NCBI GenBank assembly: GCA_045645485.1
Contig: JAZRIX010000020.1
Location: 1-64,000 of the forward strand
Direction of reading: 5' to 3'
Origin: SIG440 sp045645485
GTDB lineage: Bacteria; Bacillota; Clostridia; Monoglobales; Monoglobaceae
DNA length: 64,000 bases
Both the position numbers and the translations under genes were made by a program. Of the stretch, positions 24,067-32,116 are shown piece after piece. The notes under the pieces were generated by a model. It ran no database searches and was not told the origin of the DNA. It was given only the letters and a program-made list of their open reading frames with translations. Each line of letters starts with the position of its first letter. Position 1 is the first letter of the stretch.

Positions 24067-25467
24067 TTAGGACAAATCTTCAACGTAAAGTGTTCTTACG
24101 CCGTTTTCGTCAACTGCGGGAGCCGCAGGAGCTTTGTCACGTGCTTCAAAGAACTTCTGAGCAACCTGTGGGAAGAGTGCGTAGCTGAGTACGTCTTCTT
24201 CGCATTTTGCAATGCCCTTTGTTTCTTCTCTGTACTTTTCAAGCTCGGGGTCAATGAGGTCTGCAGGACGGACATCAATAACCTTGTCGTCACCGATTGC
24301 CATTTTGCGGACTTCTTCATTAACCTTGCCCGGAAGCTTTCCGTATTCACCGCGGAGAAGACCCTTTGATTCCTTTGAAATCATCTTGTATCTGCCCATA
24401 AGAACGTTGAGCACTGCCTGAGTACCTACAATCTGGCTTGTGGGAGTTACAAGGGGAGGATAACCGAAGTCTTCACGTACTCTGGGCACTTCTTCAAGAA
24501 CCTCATAGTATCTGTCTTCTGCATTTGCCTGTTTCAGCTGTGAAATAAGGTTTGAAAGCATACCGCCCGGGACCTGATAAAGAAGAGTGTTTCCGTCAAC
24601 ATTGAGAACCTTGGGGTCAAGAGTTCCTTCCTGTTTCATCTTGGTTGCAACCTTTCTGAAGTGAGCAGCAGCTTCGCTGAGAATACCCATATCAATTCCT
24701 GTATCGTATTCTGTTCCCTTGAGAGTTGCAACAAGGCTTTCTGTTGAGGGGTTTGCTGTACCGTTTGCCATAGGTGAAAGTGCACAGTCAACAATATCAA
24801 CGCCTGCCTGAATTGCCATAAGGTTTGTCATATCGCCTGTACCTGCTGTGTTGTGTGTATGCAGGTGGATGGGAACACCAACCTTTGCTTTGAGCTTCTT
24901 TACGAGGCTGTATGCATCGTAAGGAAGAAGAAGGTTTGCCATATCCTTGATACAAATTGAATCTGCACCCTTTTCTTCAAGACGGCAAGCCAGATCAACA
25001 AAGTAATCCTCGTTGTGTACAGGACTCTGTGTATAGCTGATTGCGGCTTCAAGGTGACCACCGTAGAATTTTACGTATTTGATAGCCGCCTCCAGGTTTC
25101 TGGGATCGTTGAGAGCATCAAATACACGTACTACATCAATACCGTTTTCAATTGACTTTTTGCAGAAGGCTTCAACAACGTCATCTGCATAATGCTTGTA
25201 ACCAAGGATATTCTGACCGCGGAAAAGCATCTGGAGCTTTGTGTTTGGAAGATTCTTTTTGAGAGTTCTGAGTCTTTCCCAGGGGTCTTCATTGAGAAAT
25301 CTCATACAAGCATCAAAAGTTGCGCCGCCCCAGCATTCCAGTGACCAGTAGCCTGCCTTGTCAAGTGTTTCAAGCGCAGGAATCATATCTTCAAGCTTCA
25401 TTCTGGTTGCAGCCTGTGACTGATGTGCGTCACGAAGAATTGTATCTGTAATAAATACCTTTGACAT
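24067..25467 (-). CDS. oadA: Oxaloacetate decarboxylase alpha subunit (carboxyltransferase)
   Basis: A 466-residue carboxyltransferase of the OadA/PycB type, which moves CO2 from oxaloacetate to biotin. TIM-barrel motifs: DTILRDAHQSQAATRM with metal-binding Asp, ECWGGATFDACMRFL, MLFRGQN, KDMANLL with the carbamylated Lys region, and HLHTHNTAG with zinc histidines. It stops before a biotin domain; the biotinyl carrier is a separate gene upstream in the same operon. It is the last gene of oadG-carrier-oadB-oadA. A PycB-like role in pyruvate carboxylation is less likely given the membrane subunits. Confidence 0.93.
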   Translation of the reverse strand: MSKVFITDTILRDAHQSQAATRMKLEDMIPALETLDKAGYWSLECWGGATFDACMRFLNEDPWERLRTLKKNLPNTKLQMLFRGQNILGYKHYADDVVEAFCKKSIENGIDVVRVFDALNDPRNLEAAIKYVKFYGGHLEAAISYTQSPVHNEDYFVDLACRLEEKGADSICIKDMANLLLPYDAYSLVKKLKAKVGVPIHLHTHNTAGTGDMTNLMAIQAGVDIVDCALSPMANGTANPSTESLVATLKGTEYDTGIDMGILSEAAAHFRKVATKMKQEGTLDPKVLNVDGNTLLYQVPGGMLSNLISQLKQANAEDRYYEVLEEVPRVREDFGYPPLVTPTSQIVGTQAVLNVLMGRYKMISKESKGLLRGEYGKLPGKVNEEVRKMAIGDDKVIDVRPADLIDPELEKYREETKGIAKCEEDVLSYALFPQVAQKFFEARDKAPAAPAVDENGVRTLYVEDLS

Positions 25468-25501
25468 AATTCTGATTTCCTTTCTGATGTATTAGTGGTT
25501 A

Positions 25502-27235
25502 TTAGCCAAACAGTGCAATAAGCACACCTGCCGCAATTGCAGAACCGATAACGCCTGCAACGTTGGGGCCCATAGCGTGCATAAGCAGGAAGTTCTGGGG
25601 GTTTTCCTTCTGTCCCACAACCTGAGATACTCTTGCCGCCATAGGAACTGCCGATACGCCTGCCGAACCGATTAGAGGATTGATTTTGTTCTTCTTTGTG
25701 AACAGGTTCATAAACTTTGCGAGGAGAACGCCGCCTGCTGTACCGAAACCGAAGGCAACAACACCCATTGCAATGATCGCCAGTGTTCTGAACTGGAGGA
25801 AGGTTCCTGCTGTTGCTGTTGCACCAACTGAAATTCCAAGGAATATTGTTACAATGTTCATAAGCTCGTTCTGAACCGTCTTTGAAAGTCTTTCAACAAC
25901 ACCGCATTCTCTTGCAAGATTGCCCAGCATCAGGCATCCAACCAGAGGACCTGCTGAGGGAACAAGAAGAGTAACAAATACTGTAATTGCGATGGGGAAT
26001 ACAATCTTTTCTGTTTTTGAAACTTCACGGAGAGGCTTCATAACAATCTGACGTTCCTTCTTTGTGGTAAGGAGCTTCATAATGGGGGGCTGGATTACAG
26101 GAACCAGTGCCATATATGAATATGCCGCAACGGCAATAGGACCGAGAAGGTGAGGAGCAAGCTTTGATGTAACAAAAATTGCAGTAGGACCGTCAGCACC
26201 GCCGATAATACCGATTGAGCTTGCCTCTGCAGGGTTAAAGCCGAAGAAGCTTACAGCAGCAACATATGTCATAAAGATACCAAACTGAGCTGCTGCACCA
26301 AGAAGAAGGCTCTTGGGGTTTGCAATCAGAGGACCGAAGTCTGTCATAGCACCAACACCCAGGAAGATAAGGCAAGGATAAATACCAAGCTTTACGCCGA
26401 GGTAGAGGATGTCAATAAGGCCGGGTGTAACTGCGTTTGATGCATTGAAGAGATCCCAGTGAACGTGGCCGTCAGCAAAAAGCTCTTCGTGGAACATATC
26501 CGCACCGGGAAGGTTTGTGAGCATCATACCGAATGCAATGGGGAGAAGAAGAAGGGGTTCAAACTTCTTCACGATTGCAAGATACATAAGAACAAAGGAA
26601 ATGAGAAGCATAATAATCATTTTCCAGTTTCTTGCAAGAGACATAAAACCTGTCTGATTGAGAAAGTTTGTAATTGCCTCCTTAGGTGTTGATGAGGGAG
26701 CAAAAATGTTTTCTACCTTTCCCAGATACTCAACCTGTTCAGCTGTCAGGTCAGCCTCCCCGGTTCTGGGGAAATATGTAATGTCAAGGCCGAACGCGGG
26801 AATGTTCTTTTCATCATAATTCGAAATTTCAGCGTTGATTGTGAATTTGGTTTCTGCACCGGCATCAAGAACGGAATTATATTGAAGTCCGCCGTACTGA
26901 AGGGTTATTTTTTCTTTGTCGGGCAAAAATTCCACTGTTGAAATATAAGCATCCTGCTTTGAAGCATTTGCAAGAGTGAAAGTAATTGTCTTTTCAGCGT
27001 CGTTATATTCAGCGTTTTTGGATATAAAAACAATATCGCCGGAGGGCATACTTGCTTTCTGAGCGGCACGCTGAGCTTCCTGAGCTTTGATTGCTTCTTC
27101 GAGAGCTGCCTGCTGTTCCTCGTGTGTCATTTCTTCGCCCTGTGCATCAGGCTGAACAGATGTTGCAAAGCAGGGAACAATAGTGAGTGCCAGCATAAGT
27201 ACTACCAAGAAGGCAGTAAAAATTCTCTTTTTCAT
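25502..27235 (-). CDS. oadB: Na+-translocating decarboxylase beta subunit with extra N-terminal extracytoplasmic domain
   Basis: A 577-residue membrane protein. Residues about 1-26 form a signal peptide (KKRIFTAFLVVLMLALTIVPCFA). Residues about 30-185 form an extracytoplasmic domain with a coiled Gln/Ala/Glu stretch and an Ig-like/beta part (ITFTLANASKQDAYISTVEF). From about 200 the usual OadB follows: LADIPCL-type helices, GGADGPTAIFVTSKLAP (the Na+ channel loop with its essential Asp) and the conserved QPPIMKLLTTK and GPNVAGVIGSA. OadB decarboxylates carboxybiotin and pumps Na+ out. Normal OadB is about 370-430 residues, so the N-terminal part is an addition. Start at 27235; a 21-codon upstream extension overlaps the carrier gene. 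Confidence 0.9.
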   Translation of the reverse strand: MKKRIFTAFLVVLMLALTIVPCFATSVQPDAQGEEMTHEEQQAALEEAIKAQEAQRAAQKASMPSGDIVFISKNAEYNDAEKTITFTLANASKQDAYISTVEFLPDKEKITLQYGGLQYNSVLDAGAETKFTINAEISNYDEKNIPAFGLDITYFPRTGEADLTAEQVEYLGKVENIFAPSSTPKEAITNFLNQTGFMSLARNWKMIIMLLISFVLMYLAIVKKFEPLLLLPIAFGMMLTNLPGADMFHEELFADGHVHWDLFNASNAVTPGLIDILYLGVKLGIYPCLIFLGVGAMTDFGPLIANPKSLLLGAAAQFGIFMTYVAAVSFFGFNPAEASSIGIIGGADGPTAIFVTSKLAPHLLGPIAVAAYSYMALVPVIQPPIMKLLTTKKERQIVMKPLREVSKTEKIVFPIAITVFVTLLVPSAGPLVGCLMLGNLARECGVVERLSKTVQNELMNIVTIFLGISVGATATAGTFLQFRTLAIIAMGVVAFGFGTAGGVLLAKFMNLFTKKNKINPLIGSAGVSAVPMAARVSQVVGQKENPQNFLLMHAMGPNVAGVIGSAIAAGVLIALFG

Positions 27236-27263
27236 AGTTATTTCATGCCTTTCTGATTTAATA

Positions 27264-27647
27264 TTACTGAATTGTGCAAAGAGCTGCGCCTGCTTCAACA
27301 GCCTGACCTGCGTTTACCATAACAGCTGTAACTGTGCCGTCGCATCCTGACATAATTTCGTTTTCCATTTTCATAGCTTCAAGAATCATAAGAACTTGAC
27401 CCTTCTTTACAGCGTCGCCTGCCTTTACGTTTACAGAAAGGATAGTACCGGGCATGGGGCTGTTAACTGCTTCGCCTGCGCCGGGAGCTGCTTCCTGTGC
27501 AGGAGCTGCTTCCTGTGCAGGAGCTGCTGCAGGACCTGCTTCCTGTGCAGGTGCTACTGCCTTTGATGCTGCTGCTTCTGATTCGCTCATAAGCTCAATT
27601 TCAATTTCGTATGCTGTTCCGTTTACGTTTACCTTGTACTTTTTCAT
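27264..27647 (-). CDS. Biotinyl carrier protein of the decarboxylase pump
   Basis: A 127-residue biotin carboxyl carrier. An N-terminal strand (KKYKVNVNGTAYEIEIELM) leads into an Ala/Pro/Glu-rich flexible linker of repeated PAQEA units, then a biotinyl domain with the biotin lysine in EAMKMENEI. The domain swings biotin between OadA and the OadB membrane site. It lies second in the operon, between oadG and oadB. The role follows from context; ACC-type carriers have the same motif but would sit with accABCD. Confidence 0.93.
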   Translation of the reverse strand: MKKYKVNVNGTAYEIEIELMSESEAAASKAVAPAQEAGPAAAPAQEAAPAQEAAPGAGEAVNSPMPGTILSVNVKAGDAVKKGQVLMILEAMKMENEIMSGCDGTVTAVMVNAGQAVEAGAALCTIQ

Positions 27648-27706
27648 TTTTCAAAACCTCCGTTTTTATTTTAATTGAATTCCTGCTTTTTGGTCGCTGA
27701 CCAAAA

Positions 27707-27982
27707 TTATACCCTTTTAAAGGATAATACTCTGATATTGCTTACATCTGTGCCAAGCTCTTCAGCAATAACTGCGCAGGTGCCGGCGATAATTGCCTGT
27801 TTGTCTTGAATCGGCAAAGCTGCAGGAGCAGATGCCTGTGCAGGTGCTGTTGCAGCCTTGCTTACAGTGTTATTTGCAGAACCTCTCAGAATAAGACCCA
27901 TAATCTTGCAAATTACAACGATACAGATAAGACCTATAAAAACGGTACCCATCCCCATCAGGCAAACAAAAGTATTGGACAT
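27707..27982 (-). CDS. oadG: OadG-type gamma subunit of the decarboxylase pump
   Basis: A 91-residue protein with one N-terminal membrane helix (MGMGTVFIGLICIVVICKIMGLI), an Ala/Pro-rich linker (APAQASAPAALP) and a small C-terminal domain (QAIIAGTCAVIAEELGTDVSNIRVLSFKRV). This is the OadG/MmdD layout; gamma subunits anchor and assemble the complex and may bind zinc. It is the first gene of the four-gene operon. GGGAGGCG lies before the ATG. Confidence 0.85.
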   Translation of the reverse strand: MSNTFVCLMGMGTVFIGLICIVVICKIMGLILRGSANNTVSKAATAPAQASAPAALPIQDKQAIIAGTCAVIAEELGTDVSNIRVLSFKRV

Positions 27983-28026
27983 ATCAGACGCCTCCCTTCA
28001 AATGAATTCAAATTTTATCCACATTA

Positions 28027-28055
28027 ACTATATCATCCTTTTTGTCAATTTTCAA
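28027..28055 (-). promoter_or_regulatory. Promoter of the oadG-carrier-oadB-oadA operon
   Basis: Minus strand: TTGAAA (28055-28050), 17-bp spacer, TATAGT (28032-28027). Confidence 0.7.
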
Positions 28056-28089
28056 GATTATTTTTTAATTTTGTTAAAATTTTTTAACC

Positions 28090-28118
28090 TTGATTTTTTT
28101 GGATTGAAATGATAAAAT
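28090..28118 (+). promoter_or_regulatory. Promoter of the ybaK-type gene
   Basis: TTGATT (28090-28095), 17-bp spacer, TAAAAT (28113-28118). Confidence 0.7.
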
Positions 28119-28143
28119 ATTATCAAGAAAAGGATGGATAAAA

Positions 28144-28626
28144 ATGGCTAAAGAAAAAAACATAAAAACCAATGCTGTAAGAATTGCAGAACGTGAAAAA
28201 GTTTCTTTTGAAGCGATAAATTATGAAAGCGACGGATTTCTGGAGGGCACTTCCATTGCCGACAAGCTGGGTATGCCTTATGAACAGACCTTCAAAACTC
28301 TGGTGACAAAAGGAAAGCCGGGAGTTTATTTTGTTTTTGTGGTTCCCGTTGCAGAAGAGCTTGATTTGAAAAAAGCCGCAAGGGTTGTAGGAGAAAAATC
28401 TGTTGAAATGCTTCCCGTGAAGGATCTGCTGAGCACAACGGGGTATGTCCGCGGCGGCTGCAGTCCTATAGGAATGAAAAAACAGTTCAGGACAGTGATT
28501 CATGAAAGCTCAAAGAATTTTGATGTAATAATGTTCAGCGGAGGCAGACTGGGAACACAGCTTAGAATGTCACCCATGGACCTTGCAAAGCTTGTGGGTG
28601 CAGAGTTCGGGGATATTGTGAAATAA
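28144..28626 (+). CDS. ybaK: Cys-tRNA(Pro) deacylase YbaK/EbsC
   Basis: A 160-residue YbaK-type editing protein. KTLVTKG with the key Lys, YFVFVVPVAEELDLKKAARVVG, VRGGCSPIGMKK and FSGGRLGTQLRMSP are hallmarks. It hydrolyses mischarged Cys-tRNA(Pro) made by ProRS, protecting translation fidelity. Length is normal. The ATG follows AAGGATGG. It is divergent from the decarboxylase operon, monocistronic, and ends in a strong hairpin. Confidence 0.93.
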   Translation: MAKEKNIKTNAVRIAEREKVSFEAINYESDGFLEGTSIADKLGMPYEQTFKTLVTKGKPGVYFVFVVPVAEELDLKKAARVVGEKSVEMLPVKDLLSTTGYVRGGCSPIGMKKQFRTVIHESSKNFDVIMFSGGRLGTQLRMSPMDLAKLVGAEFGDIVK

Positions 28627-28632
28627 GAAAAA

Positions 28633-28667
28633 GGCTACGTCGTTCGCCTCAGGCGAGCAGCGTAGCC
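28633..28667. terminator. Terminator of ybaK, member of a hairpin family
   Basis: GGCTACGTCGTTCGCC and GGCGAGCAGCGTAGCC pair around TCA. Related hairpins are at 14437-14472 and 29973-30006. Confidence 0.8.
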
Positions 28668-28722
28668 GCTTTGTTCATTCGGGGAAATCCACAATACAGT
28701 TATTTTTCAAACAGAAAGCAGG

Positions 28723-28956
28723 TCAGAGAGTGTAATTCTTTTTCCCTGAAAAAATCATCATTTTGTCAGCTTTTGGTTCAACCTCTGGCTTCATAACCTT
28801 TTCTTCCCATACCTCAGGCGCAAATTCATCAATGGAAATTGAGATTGCTTCCTGTGGGCAACCCCAGTATTTCAGAAAAATCTGATTGATTTCATCCACA
28901 ACCTTCTTTTTTGTTTCTTCGTCCTTCGGATAAGCCTTTATTGCAATATAAGGCAT
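28723..28956 (-). CDS. 4-oxalocrotonate tautomerase-like small enzyme
   Basis: A 77-residue protein starting MPYIAIKAYPKDEETKKKVVDEINQ. After Met removal Pro1 would be the catalytic base, as in the tautomerase superfamily, and SISIDEFAPEVWEEKV fits the second half. The reaction is keto-enol tautomerisation of an unknown substrate. The start at 28956 follows AAAGGAG with 8-nt spacing; three upstream codons are discarded. It is 39 nt from the dus gene on the same strand. Confidence 0.8.
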   Translation of the reverse strand: MPYIAIKAYPKDEETKKKVVDEINQIFLKYWGCPQEAISISIDEFAPEVWEEKVMKPEVEPKADKMMIFSGKKNYTL

Positions 28957-28995
28957 AAAAAACACTCCTTTTTATAATTATTTTTTAATCATTGT

Positions 28996-29934
28996 TCAGT
29001 TTATATTTTTCCTCAGTACGGCAAGCTGATGTACCGCATCAAGCAGATCCAACAGCTTGTTTGATTTTTTTATTGCCTTTGTAATCTTCTTCTCTTCAGG
29101 AAAGTTCCACATAATATAAATCCATATTTCCTTCAGCTTGTGGAGGGTATAGACCTCTGAACCCAGAACCTGAAGATAACGTTCCGCAAGAACACGTGTA
29201 AATTCTTCAAGCTCCTTTGTCTCCAAGGGACGTCCTCCGCGTATTTCTCGAAAAAGAGCAGGATTTGCCACAGCTCCTCTGCCAATCATTATACCGTCCA
29301 ATGTTGGATAATTCTGAGCAATTTTCTCGAAATCCGTTTTTGAAAAGACATTGCCGTTGTAGCACAATTTGTTTTTGGAATGGCTGTATGCTTTGTCAAA
29401 GGCTGTCATATCTGGCTCACCGTTGTAGTAATCCATTCGTGTTCGGGGATGCACTGTCAGATTTTCAAAAGAATGTTTGTTGAATATTCTGAGCAGCTCA
29501 TCAAACTCATTTCGGTCTGAAAAACCTGTCCTTGTTTTTATCGAAACAAAAAGCCGTGTTTGTTGAAAAATTTCGGCAAGAAAACAGTCAATTCCCTGAG
29601 GGTCACGCAGAAATCCTGAGCCTCTGTTCTTTTTCACTACCGTTCCTGAGGGACAGCCGAGATTTATGTTTACACAGTCATAGCCAAGTCCCGAAAGCTT
29701 TTCTTCAAATTTCAAAAATGAATCACTTCGGTTTGTCAGCACCTGAGGAACAAGCTTTATGTTGCTGTTTTTTTCGGGAAGGATATCCCGAAGGCACTTC
29801 AGGCTGAGCTTTTCGTTGTCTGATGGAGTGATAAACGGGGCAAAATATTTATCACAGCCGCCAAAAAACTCTGCGTGGGTGTTTCTGTATGTATATGTTG
29901 TAATACCTTCGAGGGGTGCAAAGTACAGATTCAT
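28996..29934 (-). CDS. dus: tRNA-dihydrouridine synthase
   Basis: A 312-residue FMN-dependent Dus. It begins MNLYFAPLEGITTYTYRNTH, then NINLGCPSGTVVKKNRGSGFL with the catalytic Cys in GCP, VSIKTRTGF, LTVHPRTRMDYYNGEPD with active-site His/Arg, YNGNVFS and GIMIGRGAVANP. It reduces uridine to dihydrouridine in tRNA D loops. The start is the ATG at 29934, with AAAGGA 9 nt before. The longer open frame (80 codons upstream) runs through a GC hairpin and is not coding. It may share a transcript with the downstream tautomerase. Confidence 0.92.
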   Translation of the reverse strand: MNLYFAPLEGITTYTYRNTHAEFFGGCDKYFAPFITPSDNEKLSLKCLRDILPEKNSNIKLVPQVLTNRSDSFLKFEEKLSGLGYDCVNINLGCPSGTVVKKNRGSGFLRDPQGIDCFLAEIFQQTRLFVSIKTRTGFSDRNEFDELLRIFNKHSFENLTVHPRTRMDYYNGEPDMTAFDKAYSHSKNKLCYNGNVFSKTDFEKIAQNYPTLDGIMIGRGAVANPALFREIRGGRPLETKELEEFTRVLAERYLQVLGSEVYTLHKLKEIWIYIMWNFPEEKKITKAIKKSNKLLDLLDAVHQLAVLRKNIN

Positions 29935-29972
29935 TTTTTTCGTCCTTTTTGTAATATATCTTTCAAGAAAGC

Positions 29973-30006
29973 GGCTACGCCGCTCGCCGCATGCGGCGGT
30001 CGTAGC
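29973..30006. terminator. GC-rich hairpin upstream of dus
   Basis: GGCTACGCCGCTCGCC...GCGGCGGTCGTAGC folds into a long stem with the loop GCAT. It belongs to the same hairpin family as 14437-14472 and 28633-28667. Lying between the serS terminator and dus, it may be a dispersed palindromic repeat rather than a terminator. Confidence 0.55.
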
Positions 30007-30146
30007 ATTTACGCTTTCGGTTGTCCATGTGCGTTTCTGCCATCGGCAGAACATTTCACAAGCACAATCTAAATTTTGTTTTTCTATAATAGAATTTAGT
30101 ACTGATAAGTAGTAAATTCCTAGTATAAAGAAAATTTTTATAATAT

Positions 30147-30180
30147 TAGTCGGTGAAAGGCGTACGCCTTTCACCGACTA
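30147..30180. terminator. Perfect 34-bp palindrome; terminator of serS
   Basis: TAGTCGGTGAAAGGCGT is followed directly by its exact complement, giving a perfect 34-bp palindrome. It lies 28 nt past the serS stop on the minus strand and is followed by AATATTATAAAAATTTTC. Confidence 0.75.
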
Positions 30181-30207
30181 GTTATAATCATTATCGTGAA
30201 GATTCTT

Positions 30208-31491
30208 TTATTTTTCAGGAAGAATTACTTCTTTTCCGCCCATATAGGGTCTCAGAATCTCAGGAACAGTGATTGAACCGTCTTCGTTCTGGTAATTCTC
30301 CAAAATTGCCGCTACTGTTCTGCCGATTGCGACACCTGAACCGTTCAGTGTGTGAACAAGCTGAGCCTTGTCCTTTACGCTGTTCTTGAACTTGATGTTT
30401 GCACGTCTCGCCTGGAAGTCTTCAAAGTTACTGCATGAAGAAATTTCAACAAATCTGTTGTAGCTGGGCATCCATACTTCGATATCATACTTCATTGCAG
30501 CTGTGAAACCAAGGTCACCGATACAGATTTTTACAACACGGTAAGGAAGCTTCAACAGCTTGAGAACTGATTCTGCGTCATTTACAAGACTTTCAAGCTC
30601 TTCATATGAATTTTCGGGATTAGCAAACTTTACAAGCTCAACCTTGTTGAACTGCTGCTGACGGATAAGACCTCTTGTGTCTCTGCCGGCACTTCCTGCT
30701 TCTGCTCTGAAACAAGCTGTGTATGCACAATATTTGAGGGGAAGCTTGCTTCCGTCAAGAATTTCGTCTCTGTGCATATTTGTTACGGGAACTTCAGCTG
30801 TGGGAACAAGGAAGTAGTCTGTGTTTGCAACCTTGAAGGCATCCTCCTCAAACTTTGGAAGCTGACCTGTGCCAACCATACTGTTTCTGTGAACCATAAA
30901 GGGAGGGAAGATTTCCTTGTAACCGTTCTGATTTGTGTGTGTATCAAGATAGAAGTTGATAACCGCTCTTTCAAGCTGTGCGCCTGCACCGCTGTATACT
31001 GTGAATCTTGTACCTGTAATCTTTGCAGCCGTTGCAGGGTCAAGGATTCCAAGATTTTCACCCAAATCCCAGTGAGCCTTGGGTTCAAAGTCAAACTTTG
31101 TAGGTTCCATAAAACGTCTTACTTCAATATTGTCTTCATCAGTATCGCCTTCAGGAACTGTGGGATTTGCAATATTGGGAATTGTATACATAATTGTTTC
31201 AATTTCTTCGTCGATAACTCTTACCTGATCATCAATCTTTTTGATTTCATCAGAAAGCTCCTTCATTTCAGCAAAGATTTCTGTTGTATCCTTGCCTTCC
31301 TTCTTGAACTGAGGAATCTGTTTTGAAATTGTGTTCTGCTTGTTCTTCATCTGTTCAACATTGAAGACCAATTCTCTGCGTTGCTTGTCCAGTTCAAGAA
31401 GATGGTCAACATCAATTCTTGTCTCTTTTCTGCGTTTAAGAGCTTCAATAAGCTTTTCAGGTTCGTTTCTCAAAATTCTGATATCTATCAT
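30208..31491 (-). CDS. serS: Seryl-tRNA synthetase
   Basis: A 427-residue class II SerRS. The N-terminal coiled-coil arm (about residues 28-105, KKIDDQVRVIDEEIE) grips the long variable arm of tRNA(Ser). Class II motifs: motif 1 near AVINFYLDTH, motif 2 FRAEAGSAGRDTRGLIRQHQF-like (reads RQQQFNKVEL), motif 3 NGSGVAIGRTVAAILEN. It charges tRNA(Ser) and tRNA(Sec). Length is normal. I see no T-box leader in the 64-nt gap to the upstream gene, so it may be co-transcribed with that gene. Confidence 0.97.
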   Translation of the reverse strand: MIDIRILRNEPEKLIEALKRRKETRIDVDHLLELDKQRRELVFNVEQMKNKQNTISKQIPQFKKEGKDTTEIFAEMKELSDEIKKIDDQVRVIDEEIETIMYTIPNIANPTVPEGDTDEDNIEVRRFMEPTKFDFEPKAHWDLGENLGILDPATAAKITGTRFTVYSGAGAQLERAVINFYLDTHTNQNGYKEIFPPFMVHRNSMVGTGQLPKFEEDAFKVANTDYFLVPTAEVPVTNMHRDEILDGSKLPLKYCAYTACFRAEAGSAGRDTRGLIRQQQFNKVELVKFANPENSYEELESLVNDAESVLKLLKLPYRVVKICIGDLGFTAAMKYDIEVWMPSYNRFVEISSCSNFEDFQARRANIKFKNSVKDKAQLVHTLNGSGVAIGRTVAAILENYQNEDGSITVPEILRPYMGGKEVILPEK

Positions 31492-31555
31492 AAATATTCT
31501 CCATTCTGCCTTTGTGGGCGTTTTTTTCCTGAGTGAGTCAAAACTCTCTCATATT

Positions 31556-31963
31556 TTACTTGTTTATATAATCTCTCAAAAGTCTGTAGTATGCTGTCTC
31601 TACTTCATCAAATTCCTCTGTATCAATCTTCTTGAACGCCTCTACTGCTTCTGTAACTCTTGATGCCTTGTACAAAGCGTGAATATCCTTCATCTCATTT
31701 ATTGCCTCAGCAGCAGATGTATATTCTTTTTCTTTTTCTTCAATACCTTCAAGCTTCTTTTTCATTTTAAGATTTTCTTTCTGCAGGGAATTAATTTTTT
31801 CCAGCATCATTTTTGCATCTTCTTCACTTACGGTTTGGGTCTGTGCAGCTTTCTCTGCTCTCTTATTTCTGTCATTGAGAGAGTTTGTTCCTATAAGAAT
31901 TGCAACAACAATCGCCAGACATCCAATTGCCACATAAAGCAATGTTTTTTTTGAATTTTCCAT
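31556..31963 (-). CDS. Single-span membrane protein with coiled coil, unknown function
   Basis: A 135-residue protein: a short cytoplasmic start, one membrane helix (LLYVAIGCLAIVVAILIGTNSL, about residues 8-29), a coiled coil (residues about 42-80, LEKINSLQKENLKMKKKLEGIEEKEKEY) and a helical C-terminus. No domain is recognised; the layout resembles divisome or stress-associated small proteins but that is only shape. It lies just upstream of serS on the same strand. Confidence 0.75.
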   Translation of the reverse strand: MENSKKTLLYVAIGCLAIVVAILIGTNSLNDRNKRAEKAAQTQTVSEEDAKMMLEKINSLQKENLKMKKKLEGIEEKEKEYTSAAEAINEMKDIHALYKASRVTEAVEAFKKIDTEEFDEVETAYYRLLRDYINK

Positions 31964-32116
31964 TTTTATTTTCCGCCCTTCCTTTAAAAGCTAAAATTTT
32001 GCCCTTTAAATCCATTTTTGTTCTTTTTAATATAATTTCATTGCCTATATTAATTTTGTGAAGGCTAGATATGTTTTTAAAGGTCAGTTTTTTGACATTT
32101 TTTTACATAAGTGTAA

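Noticed and set aside
29935..30174. 80-codon N-terminal extension of the Dus frame
   Set aside because: It runs through a GC hairpin and the 34-bp palindrome; the conserved Dus start and a ribosome binding site place the start at 29934.
31492..31555. T-box leader of serS
   Set aside because: Only 64 nt are available and no T-box sequence (GGGTGGNACCGCG type) is present.
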